A model generated the notes under the pieces. The model made no database searches and was not told the DNA's origin. It was given only the letters and a program-made list of their open reading frames with translations. From assembly GCA_021234155.1 (NCBI GenBank), contig JAJEKV010000032.1:4221835-4285834 (forward strand): a stretch of 64,000 nt of DNA, read 5' to 3'. This stretch comes from Isoetes taiwanensis. Lineage: Eukaryota > Streptophyta > Lycopodiopsida > Isoetales > Isoetaceae. The translations under genes were made by a program, and so were the position numbers. Below, one piece after another: positions 46,090 through 56,963 of the stretch; within the stretch, counting starts at the first letter, position 1; every line of letters starts with the position of its first letter.

Positions 46090-46788
46090 CTGATGACTAC
46101 TAGCTGTGCCGTAAGGGTCACCTGTATCAGAGGAAGATGAATGGTATCAACGCCTGCAAACAGGAGATCTGCAACAAGGCAAAAGGATCTGCAACAAGAA
46201 GCCTGTAACAGCAAGATCTGTAATAGTTTTCTCTTCTATTATTCATGCATATTATTCTATTATTGATGATTGGCATCAACGCCTGCAAATAGGAACATCT
46301 TAAGAGTTGTTGATAGAGGCAGTCTATATTCCCAAATTTGAACGGGATTTGATTTACCAGTCATAAAAAAGGGGTGCATGCGGTAGATTTAACTGAAAAC
46401 ACAGTTTAATGAATGTACTTGCCTGTCTTTGGCCTTCAATGAATTCTACAACGTCAAATATGCCTGGATGCCTTGAAATTCATCCGAGCGCCATTGTAAT
46501 CCACCATAGCGCCTTCAATTTAACTCCGGCGCCTCGAACAACTCCTTCCCAAGCTCTGCAATAATGAAATTCTTGGAGGGTCTTACCGCATTTGAAATGA
46601 ATTTGAATTTCAAAATGTTGTCCTTCGGGCGGGACCTTTTTATGCCCTAATGTCCCTGTCCCTATCCATTTTAAACTGACATGCCGTGGGTGTATTGCTG
46701 TCCTTTCCACCTGCCCTACAGTCACTCTCACACAAATTCTCACGTTTCACTGTCCCGTACGATGACGGGCGGAATGGGGAATATGCCG

Positions 46789-46917
46789 CCTGTCATAATG
46801 ACGCCGCCCGTCATAATGACGCCCGTCATAATGGCGACGCCCGTCATAATGACGCCGCCCGTCATAATGGCGCCCGTCATAATGACGCCGCCCGTCATAA
46901 TGGCGCCCGTCATAATG
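46789..46917. repeat. promoter-proximal minisatellite with TGACG palindromes
   Basis: Eight units of (C/T)GTCATAATG(A/G)CG(CCG)CC, each 15 or 18 bp long, immediately upstream of the TATA box of the ParB-methyltransferase gene. The core CGTCATAATGACG is an odd palindrome containing TGACG on both strands. TGACG is the core recognised by plant TGA-type bZIP factors, so the array may act as an upstream activating region; this role is inferred. Confidence 0.8.
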
Positions 46918-46925
46918 TCGAACCC

Positions 46926-46933
46926 TATAAAAA
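46926..46933 (+). promoter_or_regulatory. TATA box of the ParB-methyltransferase gene
   Basis: TATAAAAA 99 nt before the ATG at 47025. Between them lies TTCCGCGAAAATTTT, which resembles an E2F site (TTTSSCGC), followed by three AGCGCC words. Confidence 0.6.
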
Positions 46934-47132
46934 GAGAGGCGTTCTTTTTTCTGTTACCTTCCGCGAAAATTTTGAGCGCCTCCGCCAAGTTTCTAGCGCC
47001 TTCGGAAAATTCCTGAGCGCCATCATGTCTCGTTCCGCTGCCCTCAAGGAAGGTAATTTCCGCGATTTTTTTTAGCTTAGGTGTCGCCAGAGCTGCTACT
47101 ATGTCTTTTTAGGATAGTTAGATGGTAGACAA

Positions 47133-47341
47133 GATCGCGGCCGCGATAGTTGTGACCACGGCCTTTCCTCTTTTTTGGAAGGTAGTGCTCAAGACAAGCG
47201 CGGTCGCGATAGTGGCGACCATTTCATATAAGATGTAATACCCGGTGTTCGTAAAGAACGCGGCCGCGTTCCTTGCCAGCATAATAGATAAGCACACCCT
47301 TTCTTAGTTAGCTACTGATCAACCGGATCGCGGCCGCGATC
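47133..47341 (+). repeat. four copies of the GC palindrome in intron 1
   Basis: GATCGCGGCCGCGATA at 47133-47148, AGCGCGGTCGCGATA within 47196-47211, GAACGCGGCCGCGTTC at 47256-47271 and GATCGCGGCCGCGATC at 47326-47341. The third is a compensated variant: both arms changed (ATC to AAC, GAT to GTT) so the palindrome is kept. Downstream context (T..GACCAC or similar) is shared, and all copies share one orientation. Confidence 0.9.
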
Positions 47342-47400
47342 TTTATGAACACCTTCTTGCAACACTAGTGTATCTAATCTGTTGTCAATTCCTTCTGCAG

Positions 47401-47846
47401 CCCTCGAACTATTCCGCGGGCCCAATGTAGAACCGATCAGAATTGTCACACCCGATAAAAGTAGGAAGTGGTGTGTTGAAATTTCATAGGCAAAACCTCA
47501 TGTCACTGGAGACCGGCGAAAGGACTTGTGCTTGTTCTTCAGGAATGGCAAGGGTCCAGAAGATTACGAGCAGCTAGGTATAGTTATTGCTATGTGGGAA
47601 GGTACCAAAAATAATGTACAGGATGCAATAATTTGCAGCGTAGAAGATACTCATCAGCTGCAGTTTGTGGAGTACGTTTTGAGATGGCAGAATTATGATC
47701 CATCCATTATGATTGCAAGTAAAGTCAACAAACCGGCAAGCGGCAAAGGGATGCCCACCAGTACTAAGGGATTTGGCTGGATATTGCCGTCCTATGATTC
47801 CTTGAGTTTGTCGGGTATAAAGTGCAACAGGGATATACTTGTGGGA
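47401..47846 (+). pseudogene. N-terminal part of the ParB-methyltransferase gene (exon 2, before LINE B)
   Basis: Begins after TTCTGCAG at 47400 with ALELFRGPNVEPIRIVTPDK and continues through DYEQLGIVIAMWEGTK and VEYVLRWQNYDPSIMI to DILVG. I do not recognise a domain. A TAG at 47487 interrupts it. The codons ATA CTT GTG GGA (47835-47846) are the target site duplicated by LINE B and recur in phase at 55664-55675, where the protein continues FSMCRKALSADKK. Confidence 0.6.
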
Positions 47847-48122
47847 AGGAAAGTCAAATGCAGATCGAAATGAAAAAATGGGCGAGCGCCAATTTTCTTG
47901 CTTCTTTTGTCCTTTTCCCGTTTTTTCTGTTACAAGCCTCTTCTTGGGAAAACTTAAGGGAAAATTTGAATTTCTGGTGATCTGAAGCCCAATTCCTGTG
48001 GATCATCCTGCTGCCCTAGTAGAAGGGTAGCTCTAGCTGCAATCCTCTCATCAGGCTCTACAATTTGACTCCCATTTTGATACACTTATGAAGCTGTATT
48101 CTCTCTTCATTCGATCTTTCTT

Positions 48123-48449
48123 ATGGAAACCTCTGTTTTCACAATTATAAGGGAGAGGAATAGAATTTCGTGTGGATTTCTAAAGGGGCCGGCTACTGAA
48201 CTTTGGAGCTCTTTGATTATTCAAAGGTTTTTCCCAGACAATTTGTTCTTCTCGGAATTCACCTTTGTGCCCTGCAGTATTGATTTCGAGGTTCAAATCA
48301 TCGATTCTTGGCTAGAGGAATTTGTGGGTTCGAATGCAGTTGGTCCAACAGGGACATTCAGAGTCTATTGCAATTGGTTGGATTATTTGATTTCTGTTGA
48401 AGTTTTCTCCCCTCAAGATCCTGCCCAATTTGAAGGAATTTCTCCTTAA
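48123..48449 (+). CDS. possible upstream ORF in the LINE B leader
   Basis: A 108-codon frame starting METSVFTIIRERNRISCGF with DSWLEEFVGSNAVGPTGTF. It precedes ORF1 in the 5' leader. No homologue is visible in LINE A or copy C, because those regions are missing there. It could be a chance frame. Confidence 0.25.
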   Translation: METSVFTIIRERNRISCGFLKGPATELWSSLIIQRFFPDNLFFSEFTFVPCSIDFEVQIIDSWLEEFVGSNAVGPTGTFRVYCNWLDYLISVEVFSPQDPAQFEGISP

Positions 48450-48616
48450 ATCTCCTTGCAATCAGTTTTACAGCATGTTAGGCTTCCTGATCATCTTTGT
48501 TTAATTTTGTTTCATTCCAATGGTTTCATATCCCCTGCTTCCGGTTAATTTTCCCCCTTTTCAATTGTTAAAAAGTTTTGCATGAACTTTTGTTGTTTCT
48601 CCCTGATTTTGTCACA

Positions 48617-50994
48617 ATGGTCACAAATTCTCTGGAAAACCCTAAACATTTGGCTCTTCTTCACGCATTTTCGCGCACCTTCCAGCTTCCGATCGAACCG
48701 CCATTCTACCAAAATTGATTTCCTATCAAAATCAACCCTCTGATACCATCCTCTTTGGTAACTTTGATAATTTGCTGCTCCCGCCTTCTGCTATGGATCC
48801 GATCTCTCACGAAGTTCCTCATTGGGACAATTTATCTGCTGATCCTGATCATAGGGGTATTCTCCATCCCCTAAACCCTGCTACTCAAATTCCCATCCCA
48901 TATGGTGTTGCAAGAGGTCGCCCGGAGGTCCGCTCGAATGACGAACTTGATGAAAGACTCAAGCGTACTCGAATTCCATATCTAAAAGATCGGAAAATGA
49001 AGATTTATGACGGTATTTCCTTGAATTTACCTGTTGTGCATTCTAAAATAGATACTCTTTCAAATTCTGCTGTGATCATCAAAGTTCAAAAATGTGGAAT
49101 TAAGCTTGAAAAATTGTGGGCCTTCCTCCTCAGTCTCAACAAAGGGATCCTAATTCAGGCTATCTATTGGCTCAATTACCCCTACATCATGCTTGAATGT
49201 GGGAACTCCAGATCAGCAAATTTCTTTCTCAACTACGGGCCTATGACCTTTGATACTTCTCAGTTGTCCTTTCTCAAATGGCTCCCTAAGCTTGATATTG
49301 ACCAAATGAATAATCTTTGCATTGCCTCTACATCTCTATTTGGGCTCAATCCTATTTATTGGGATGAAGAGTGCTTCAAGCTTTTGTTCAATTACATTTG
49401 GATCTTATATATCTACTGAATATTCCCCTGCCAAACCTCCTAGAAGCTTTGTTCAGCTTGACCTCTCCAAAGATATACCCCTTTCCATACCTTTCATAGA
49501 TGCCTTTGGTTGTGAATCTCAATTAAACCTTAGATGGTCAGGTCTGCCCTCTACATGTCAGAAATGCTTTCAAAGGCATTTCTGGTATTCTGATTGCAAA
49601 ACTTCAACTGTGGACCCTCATTATTGAGGCTCCAAAGCATGGGGCACTGACTAAAGAAATCCAACCTCCAAACAAGGTTTCCACTCAACGGGATCCTGAA
49701 GAAAAGCAAGAGGATCAGCCTGATATATTCAATGCTACAAAGGGGAATTCTAGTAAGAATTCACAATTCCAGAAGCTGCCAGAAAGTGACACATTCAAAT
49801 GGACTAAAGTAAATGGTAGCTATAAGAGAATACAGAGAAATAAGGCAGCCAGAGATGAGGAAAGAGATAAAGATAAAATGTGTGAAACAGCACACATAAC
49901 AAAATACAATATGCCTCTATCTATGGGTGAACCTAAGTCGCTAGTAAAGGGAATGTGTCCGGGAAAGTTACCCGGGCTCTGAGACAAGCTAAATTTCACT
50001 CGAGTGAAATAATTAAAGAAGCTAAAGGAAAGCTCAATGTTCATATAATCTTATGGATTTCTAGTCAATAAGAGTAAGAGTGGGTCATTAGATATGAAAT
50101 CTCGAGACAAAGCTAAAGCCAACCTGAATTCAAGTCGGGGTGAATTCACAACTGAAAATCTCCTTGCCAGCAAGCTTGAAACAACAAAGCATCAACAAAC
50201 CAAATGAACTGGAAAAGGACTCTCATCCAGATAGCAATTCAAGTCAAACTACTGAAGACTTGACTCAAATATCAGTACAGCAGCAAGACAATCTAAAGAT
50301 CAACTCTCCAAATCCTTTTCAGGTATTATCTGACCTTAAGAGTAATCTAGATCCTGAATTAAATAAAAGTAAGGTATGTGCTTCTCCTCAAATTTGTCTC
50401 TCATCTATACCCTTAAAAGACTCTTCAGCTATCCATATCCATCCTGTTGACACAAACACTGTTGAATTGCCTTCCTTAATTGATTTGGACTTCCAAATGA
50501 TTGAATGTCCTTGCAATCCTTTGCATACACCCAATAAGTTTATTGAACAGATGGCCTCTCTGCAAAATCATACCTCACATTCTTCTGATTCAAAAGAAGT
50601 TAGGATGGATATTGACTCTGTGGCTGATCCTGAGATGGTTCCTGATACTCCTGAGGATATTCAAAACATGGAGCTTCAAGGGAAAGCAACATCCAGGCAA
50701 GTTCTTAATTCTGTTCCTTTAAACAATTATAAAAATTCTATGTTTCATTTCTATCCAGGGGGTTGCTCTGATTATTCGGATAGTGAGGGATATGGTAGTG
50801 ATAAGGAAAACTGGGACAAAGAAGAATTTTTAAATGAAAGTCTTAGTATTGACCCTCTGCAGGGGAAGTCCCAACCTTTTAAAAAACCTGTCAGAAAGGA
50901 TAGGACTAGTCATGATGTGGTTTTGTCTGGCTTCAATAAAACTCCAGCCCAGAATACTAGAAGTAAAAGGAAATCCAGAAAGACCAGGCTCTAG
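48617..50994 (+). pseudogene. LINE B ORF1 (RNA-binding, zinc-knuckle type), frameshifted
   Basis: Starts MVTNSLENPKHLALLHAF (ATG 48617), which matches the start of ORF1 in copy C. After a slip near 48715 it continues with the DUF4283-like region (ILFGNFDNLLL, LEKLWAFLLSLNKG). A slip near 49420 leads into LPSTCQKCFQRHFWYSDC, a CxxCx3Hx5C zinc-knuckle-like motif. A disturbed linker follows, and then the open C-terminal part 50140-50994, acidic and ending in the basic NTRSKRKSRKTRL. Such proteins package LINE RNA. At least three lesions make it non-functional. Confidence 0.7.
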
Positions 50995-51032
50995 ATTCTT
51001 CTTTATTATTTTCTCTCCCCTCTCCCAGTGAT

Positions 51033-54000
51033 ATGAAGATACTTTCCTGGAATCTCAGGGGAATTAAAGGCCCTCTAAAAAGAAGAAGAGCCATTGCCCA
51101 AATTAGGCAATATAATGCAGATATCATTATCCTTCAAGAACTTAAACTTCCCTCCTTTGAATGTAGTAATTTAGGGGAGTGGATTTATCCTAATTCTACC
51201 TCTACTTGGATCAGCTCATCTGGAGCAAGTGGTGGAATGGCCATTATCTGGAAGAAAGATATCAATCACTCCTCCTTTTATAACAGTCCCTCAAGAGCCT
51301 GGCAAGCCTTGACCTGCTCGGTTGCTAACTCCAGGTTTGGTATTATCAATGTCTATGCTCCCACCTCTCCAAAAGATAGGGAGCCAATTTGGTCTGAAAT
51401 TAACTCTTGGCTGAGTGCCCAATCTCTGGAGAATTGGATTATTGCTGGTGACTTTAACAATACTCCATCTTGGGACCTCAAATTAGGAAATAAAATCAAT
51501 ATGTCCAGAACAGAAAGGGAGAACTGGGATACTCTTATTGCTGATAACAGTCTGGTCTATATTCCATCCTCTACTGCCACCTACACTTGGTCAAATAAAC
51601 AAAAGGATAAAGCAAGAGTTTTCTGCACCTTAGACAGATTTTATGTCTCCAATCCTTCTACATCCTTCTGGGATAATAGTTATGTTACAAGTGATGAGGG
51701 CACTTCCATCTCTGACCATCAGCCCCAGTTCCTTCATACCTCTCATATCACCAGCATCAAAAGAGAAGGGAGCACGCCCTACAAGTTCAATTCCTCATTG
51801 CTAGAGAATGAGAAATTCTGCTCTCAGTTCAGATCCTTTTATGAGACTCTTTCCAATAATTCTAATGTGGTTCATGGTAGTCAATTGCCCTCTATGAAAT
51901 GTTTCTACTCTAAGATCAAGCAAATCAAGGGGTGGATTAAAAACTGGTCCAAAGTTATCAAAGAGGAGAGAACCAAGGAAAAAAACCAGCTCCTAGTGTA
52001 TATGAAGGATATTAGGTCTCTTCTTCAGAATGATCCATCTAACTACAATCTCCATGTTGGTGAAGATATTTTAGAGAGAAAAATTAAGAATATTGAGGAG
52101 ATGGAAGCTAAGGGATCGGCGATTAGATGTAAAATCAAATATGCTAATGATATGGACTCTGGCTCCTCTAAATTCTTCTTCAGGGTTGCAAAGAGTAGGG
52201 TTCTTAGAAACTCCATTGCTGAAACTAGTGATGATCAAGGCAACAATTACAGTTCTCATTCTGAAATTGCTAATTTTTTCAAGAGCAGATATATGGATAT
52301 CTTTAGTGAAAAGCCAATAGACCCCAACATGGCCTCAGAAGCCAAAGAGTTTATCTCCACTGTGGACTCTATTCTTCCTGCTCCTAGGGAAATCATGGAT
52401 GAAGCTCTCATTGCCATTCCATCTCAAATTGAGATCTATGAGATTTTAAATTCCTTTACCAAAGGCAAATCTCCTGGGCCGGATGGCCTCCCTGCTGAAT
52501 TTTACATCAAGTTTTGGGATATACTCAAAACTGATGTTATCTCCCTTGTTCATGCCTTCTGGAATGACAATCATTTGCATCCTTCAATTTCCAGTGGATT
52601 TATCTCTCTCATTCCTAAAGTTGATCATCCTTCTAAGTTTTCGGTGATTTGGAGGCCCATCTCTCTCACCAACACCACCTACAAGCTACGTGCTAAGATT
52701 ATTGCTATGAGAATCAAAAGCTTCCTTCAGAAAAATATTAGCCAAAACCAATCAGCATTCCTTCCAAATAGATATATCTTGGACAATTATGTGGCTGCTA
52801 TGGAAGGTCCGCCTTTGGAATGCAATTTCGAACCAAAATTGTATTCTTCTCAATTTGGATTTTAAAAGAGCCTTTGACTCTGTGAGATGGGATTTTCTGG
52901 ATTTTGCCATGTCTAAATTGGGCTTCCATCCTAAGCTCATGAATCTTATTCATGGTTTAAACTCTAGATCCAATTCTGCTGTCCTCATCAATGGTGTCCC
53001 TTCTGGCTTCTTTCCTCTCTCTTGTGGAGTTAGGCAGGGGATGTCCTCTTGCTCCCTATCTTTTCCTTGTGGCTCTTTGAACTCTTAACTAGGGTCACTC
53101 TTCATTATCAAAATACTGCCCAGTTGAAAGGTTTAAATCTCCCAAATTCTGATGATAGTATTTCCATTCTTCAATATGCTGATGATACCTTTTCCTTCCT
53201 TGATGCTGATCTCCAAAATATTAATCTTTTTCTTAAGATCTTAAGGCAATTCTCTGCTGCCTCTGGTATCCAATTGAATTTGTGTAAAAGTATGATCATT
53301 GGTGACCTCAATATTCCAGTTCTTGCTGGCATTAATGTCCTTCCTTCTAATCAGGCAACCAAATTACTGGGGTTGCCTATAGCTTTGAATCATAGCATCA
53401 AAGGCCTCTGGGATCCTATTATTTCGAGAATAAAAAAGAAACTGAACAATTATGGGAATTATCTCTCTCTTGCAGGTAGATCTATCATTGCAAATGCTGT
53501 TCTTGCCAGTTCTCATGTTTACTTTTCCACAGCTCTAGTTGCTCCTAAATATGTCTACCTGGAGCTTGAAAAGGTAATCAGAAATTTCATTTGGAAGGGA
53601 AGTCATTTGGTTAATTGGAATTCCATATGTAAGCCTAAAGTTTCTGGAGGTTTAGGTTGCAAGAACCTTTTTATTCAAGCTCAATCTCTTGCGGGTAAAC
53701 TCATTTGGAAAGCTATTCATGGGAATCAATCTCCTGCTTATATCTTTATCAGGTATTGGATATCTTTAAGTCACCCTTGTGGTCATCCCTCTATTCATCA
53801 TCTGCTCCCTCATTCTGCTTTCAATCAACTGAAGCCAGGCTCCAACATCTCCCCTCTTATGCACAATCTCATCAAGGCCTGGAATGCTGTCTCTCCTAAT
53901 TTTCATTTCATTAAAAGAGAGGAGCTTCACTCTGATGTTCCAATCTTTTGGAATCCCATCATGACTGAGCAGAACTCTCCTGTTCTTGCTATCAAGCATC

Positions 54001-54854
54001 CCAGAATTTATAAGAAATGGAATGAAGCTGGTTTAGTCTATATCAGAGACATGTTTATATGTGGTAGAGTCATTCCTTGGACTAGATTGAAGGGTATTAT
54101 CAGAGGCACCTCTTCTGATAAGAAAATTTATTTTTTCATCAAACCCTTCCTCTCAAATTTAGCTGTTAATTCTGGAAAGAGTGACTGGAGAGTAAATGAC
54201 AAAGGGGATTACAAAGTCAAAAATGTTTACAACGCAATGACTTCCAACAATGAGGGATGTAAAGCTATGCTGAAATGGTCCATTACTTATGATCAGCTCA
54301 AAAGTTTATTTCATAATGTTTGGCATTCTTATTGCCCTCCCAAGGTCTCATATTTCATTTGGCTTATTGCTAATGGCAGTCTAAACAATCTGGTCTCTAT
54401 GTCCAGGAGATACCCTAATATTTCTGCTATGTGCCCTTTAGCTTGTAACAGGCCTGAGGATATGTCCCATATTTTCTTCTGTAGCTCCCTAAATGGTTTC
54501 TGGTCTTGGTTCTCTGATAAATTTATGATTGAAATCAATGAGGATCTTATGTCTCTTATGAATCAGGATAATAAATTTGATAATACAGTCATTAAAATTG
54601 CTCTATGGAACATTTGGAAAGCAAGGAATAGGGTGTTATATGGTAAAAAAAGTGTGTCCATCTTCTGGTTAAAAATGCACTTTCAGTTTGATTTTGAGAC
54701 TATTGCTACAGCACATAAAAAGAAATTTGGAGCTAATTTTGACAGGAAATGGGAAGAATATGGTTTGTATAGGGGTCACTATGATTTGTTTGCTTCCAAT
54801 CTAAATGTTGTGGTCTCTAATTTATTTCTTTCTGATGATCCTAGAGTATCTTAG
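51033..54854 (+). pseudogene. LINE B ORF2: endonuclease / reverse transcriptase, two frameshifts
   Basis: ATG 51033 (MKILSWNLRGIKGP). The endonuclease is open and has all key motifs: NLRGIK, LQELKLP, AGDFNNTP, YTWSN, LDRF, SISDHQP. The RT has KGKSPGPDGLPAEFY, LIPKVDHP, NQSAFLPNRYILDN, then a slip near 52810, LDFKRAFDSV, GVRQG, another slip near 53040, and LQYADDTF (about 53172-53195). A zf-RVT-like C-terminus (C..PEDMSHIFFCS, LWNIWKARNRVLYG) ends at 54854. The lesions are few, so the copy is fairly young. Confidence 0.85.
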
Positions 54855-55392
54855 TTTCTTACGGGGAGAAGGAAACAACAAGTTTGATACCAGCAGCTCT
54901 CCCTTCATTCGGACATCTCGGGATCAAGTCATGAAAAATGACATTGCCACTTCTATGGAGTCATTCTTGATGAAAAGAGGACGTATGAGTTATACCAAGG
55001 AGAGTGAAGATATGTGGGCAAGTATATTTTTGGGGGGGAGGTCATCCCGACTCCATTTATTTGTGGAAATTCTCGTCGACAAATAACCGAATTTTTCGTA
55101 AGCTCGACTCTCAAGATATAGAACATGGTATTATAGTCACAAATTAATGGCGGATCTATATGGGTCACTTTATTACTTCTTCTGGTGGATAAAGATATGT
55201 TTCGACTCTGCTATCACAATAATTGGCCCCTTGCCCAATATCTCTTTGGCTCCACAGATTCCTTCAATGCCTACTTCAATTCCTACTTCTCAGACCACTG
55301 CTGAAATCCCTGTCCATTTGTCCTTTAAGCCAAGAAGCATATACCGGCTTTTATTTTATTTAGTTCTGGTTTACTCTTTTGGTGGATTTTGA
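54805..55392 (+). pseudogene. LINE B ORF3, frameshifted
   Basis: Starts in the +1 frame inside the last 50 nt of ORF2, as in LINE A. It contains ESEDMWASIF. After a slip at a G-run (about 55031) it reads LWKFSSTNNRIFRKLDSQDIE, and after another WYYSHKLMADLYG (about 55124-55163). These align with LWWFMESNSRRMTDQQFE and YYHHRCLADAYG of LINE A ORF3. The function is unknown. Confidence 0.55.
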
Positions 55393-55663
55393 CAGGTTTG
55401 CAATTTGCTCGATGGAATCGGTTCTGCTCCGGAATTGTGTTCTGCTGTTTACCTACTGCTATTTCATTCTACCAAGGGTGGTTGCTGATCGTTCTTCCTC
55501 CTTAATCTGAAGACTTCATTTTGCGCTCTGTTTACATTCTATTATCAATTGCTACACTTCACTATATTTTGATATGCTTCTTCTAAAAGCATATTTTGCT
55601 ATGTACTCTGAGATTTCATAATTAATGATAAAACCAACTCTTACCTTCAAAAAAAAAAAAAAA

Positions 55664-56422
55664 ATACTTGTGGGATTTAGCATGTGCAGAAAGGCTCTTT
55701 CAGCTGATAAGAAACCTCCTTCTGCTGCATTGAAGGCTACCAAGGACAACAAAATGCCTTCAAGGATGGACACCAACTGGCTGAGAGCTGTTGCAAAGAA
55801 GAGATCCGTGGCCCCTTTGCAGGCTATTGGCGAGCCATCCACTCCAAAGGACACTGTAGTGCCCATGGAGGCAAATGTTGTTGTTCCTTCAGGAAGTGCT
55901 GTAGCCCCCTCAACAAATGTTGGTTGTTCTGCCGTAGTGGACCCTTCAGCTCCCGTCATGCTTTTTGATCGCTCCCGCCGGAGACTCGAGGCAAAGAAGA
56001 AGCGACCATCCACAGAGGATCAGGCCATTCAGGATAAAGATTCCAAAGTCGAGCACGGCAGAAGATTCGCACCCTTCAACATCATCTACTCCTTCCTCCT
56101 CCACTAAACCAACATCTACCAGCAACTTATTGACCTGGAAAACTGATCCCCAAATGCCAGAAGATTTGAAGTTTAATCCAGATGAAGAAAAGAAACTGGC
56201 TCAGGAGACAGCATCCAAGCTGGAGGAGTTTAAAAGATATTACCCAATGGGTGTAAACTGGTTCCAAAGGGTGAGCATTTTCGATTGCGAGCCAGCTCCC
56301 GCTAATATGACACATAGAGTCCGGTCAAATGACCATGTACAGACACTGATAAAAAGCTTCAAGAAATACCCGACGGAGGTTCTTACGCCTGCCGATGTCG
56401 TTCCATTTGATCCTTTAACAAG
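55664..56422 (+). pseudogene. ParB-methyltransferase gene, exon 2 continued: linker and start of ParB-like domain
   Basis: After the LINE target duplication the frame continues as FSMCRKALSADKKPPSA, a Ser/Pro/Ala-rich linker with a basic patch RRRLEAKKKR (a possible nuclear signal). A frameshift near 56050 leads to KLEEFKRYYPMGVNWFQRV and then RVRSNDHVQTLIKSFKKYP..VLTPADVVPFDP. This matches the start of ParB/sulfiredoxin-fold domains (R..D.hV..L..S......LxPaxVvp). The exon ends at AACAAG|GTATGT. Confidence 0.55.
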
Positions 56423-56486
56423 GTATGTTATATGATATTTTTTTCTTTCTTGGCATGTTGGTTATATATATAAATATGCTCTACCG

Positions 56487-56502
56487 GATCGCGGTCGCGA
56501 TC
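56487..56502 (+). repeat. GC palindrome copy in intron 2
   Basis: GATCGCGGTCGCGATC, followed by TTCGTACACAACTTCTTGCA, closely similar to TTTATGAACACCTTCTTGCA after the last copy in intron 1. The repeated unit therefore extends some 35 bp beyond the palindrome. Confidence 0.9.
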
Positions 56503-56549
56503 TTCGTACACAACTTCTTGCACTGACTAGTTATCTCGGTCACTTGCAG

Positions 56550-56898
56550 GAAATTAGTCAGTTGGTCGCGCCCAGAAGAACTTGCAAACAAGAAATTTTT
56601 TATTATTTCTGGTAATCACGGCATTTTTGTTGCACAGTTTTTATGCACATGCGTGGGCAATGTCGAGCAAAGGTTGGAATTTGCGAAAGCATATGCAAGA
56701 AGAAGAAGTCGTGTATTAAATGGTAACCTCTCCAACAAAGAATACATTCAGATTTCTATACAGTGCAACGACGTAATAGCAGATACAGTATACAAAGAAC
56801 CACTGATAGAAAAGCTCCAACAACTAAGAAACCAGCACAAGGCATTCGGGTGTCCTCCACAAGGGCCAACTGGAACTGCAGTGACATCCGCCTGGAAG
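56550..56898 (+). pseudogene. ParB-methyltransferase gene, exon 3: core of the ParB-like domain
   Basis: From CACTTGCAG|G at 56549 to TGGAAG|GTATG at 56898. Encodes KKFFIISGNHGIFVAQFL, the equivalent of the ParB GxxR/GNHR box where the chain folds back (y.iisGnHR..A), followed by a helical region (EQRLEFAKAYARRRSRVL). In bacterial ParB this box lies in the nucleotide (CTP) pocket. Here the usual Arg after GNH is Gly, so nucleotide binding is doubtful. The exon is open throughout. Confidence 0.5.
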
Positions 56899-56963
56899 GT
56901 ATGTTTTATGTTTCTTTGCTCAGCAAAATCGCCGTCGCGATCCTAACCAGCACTTCTGTGCAG
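56899..56963 (+). repeat. 65-nt intron built largely of the GC palindrome unit
   Basis: The intron GTATGTTTTATG..TTCTGTGCAG is only 65 nt and contains the palindrome AATCGCCGTCGCGATC at 56927-56942 followed by CTAACCAGCACTTCTGTGCAG. The palindrome unit's downstream part thus provides the 3' splice site. It is the clearest case linking the repeats to introns. Confidence 0.7.

Larger units (their letters stand above)
47847..55663 (+). mobile_element. LINE B, near full-length non-LTR retrotransposon with 12-bp target duplication
   Basis: Bounded by exact direct repeats ATACTTGTGGGA (47835-47846 and 55664-55675) and ending in a poly-A (55649-55663). In order: 5' leader with a possible small ORF, ORF1 (48617-50994), 38-nt gap, ORF2 (51033-54854), and ORF3 overlapping it (54805-55392, broken). 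The intact target duplication and 5' leader show it is a complete insertion, not a truncated one. It inserted in exon 2 of the ParB-methyltransferase gene. Confidence 0.9.

Noticed and set aside
46681-47075. Open frames reading VIMTPPVIM- or HNDAARHNG-type repeats
   Set aside because: They arise because the promoter minisatellite has unit lengths that are multiples of three; they cross the TATA box.
45855-47341. NotI-containing palindromes as cloning or vector artefact
   Set aside because: Copies vary (GGCC, GGTC, CTTC, CCGT, AATG centres), sit within introns and share genomic flanks; no vector sequence is seen.
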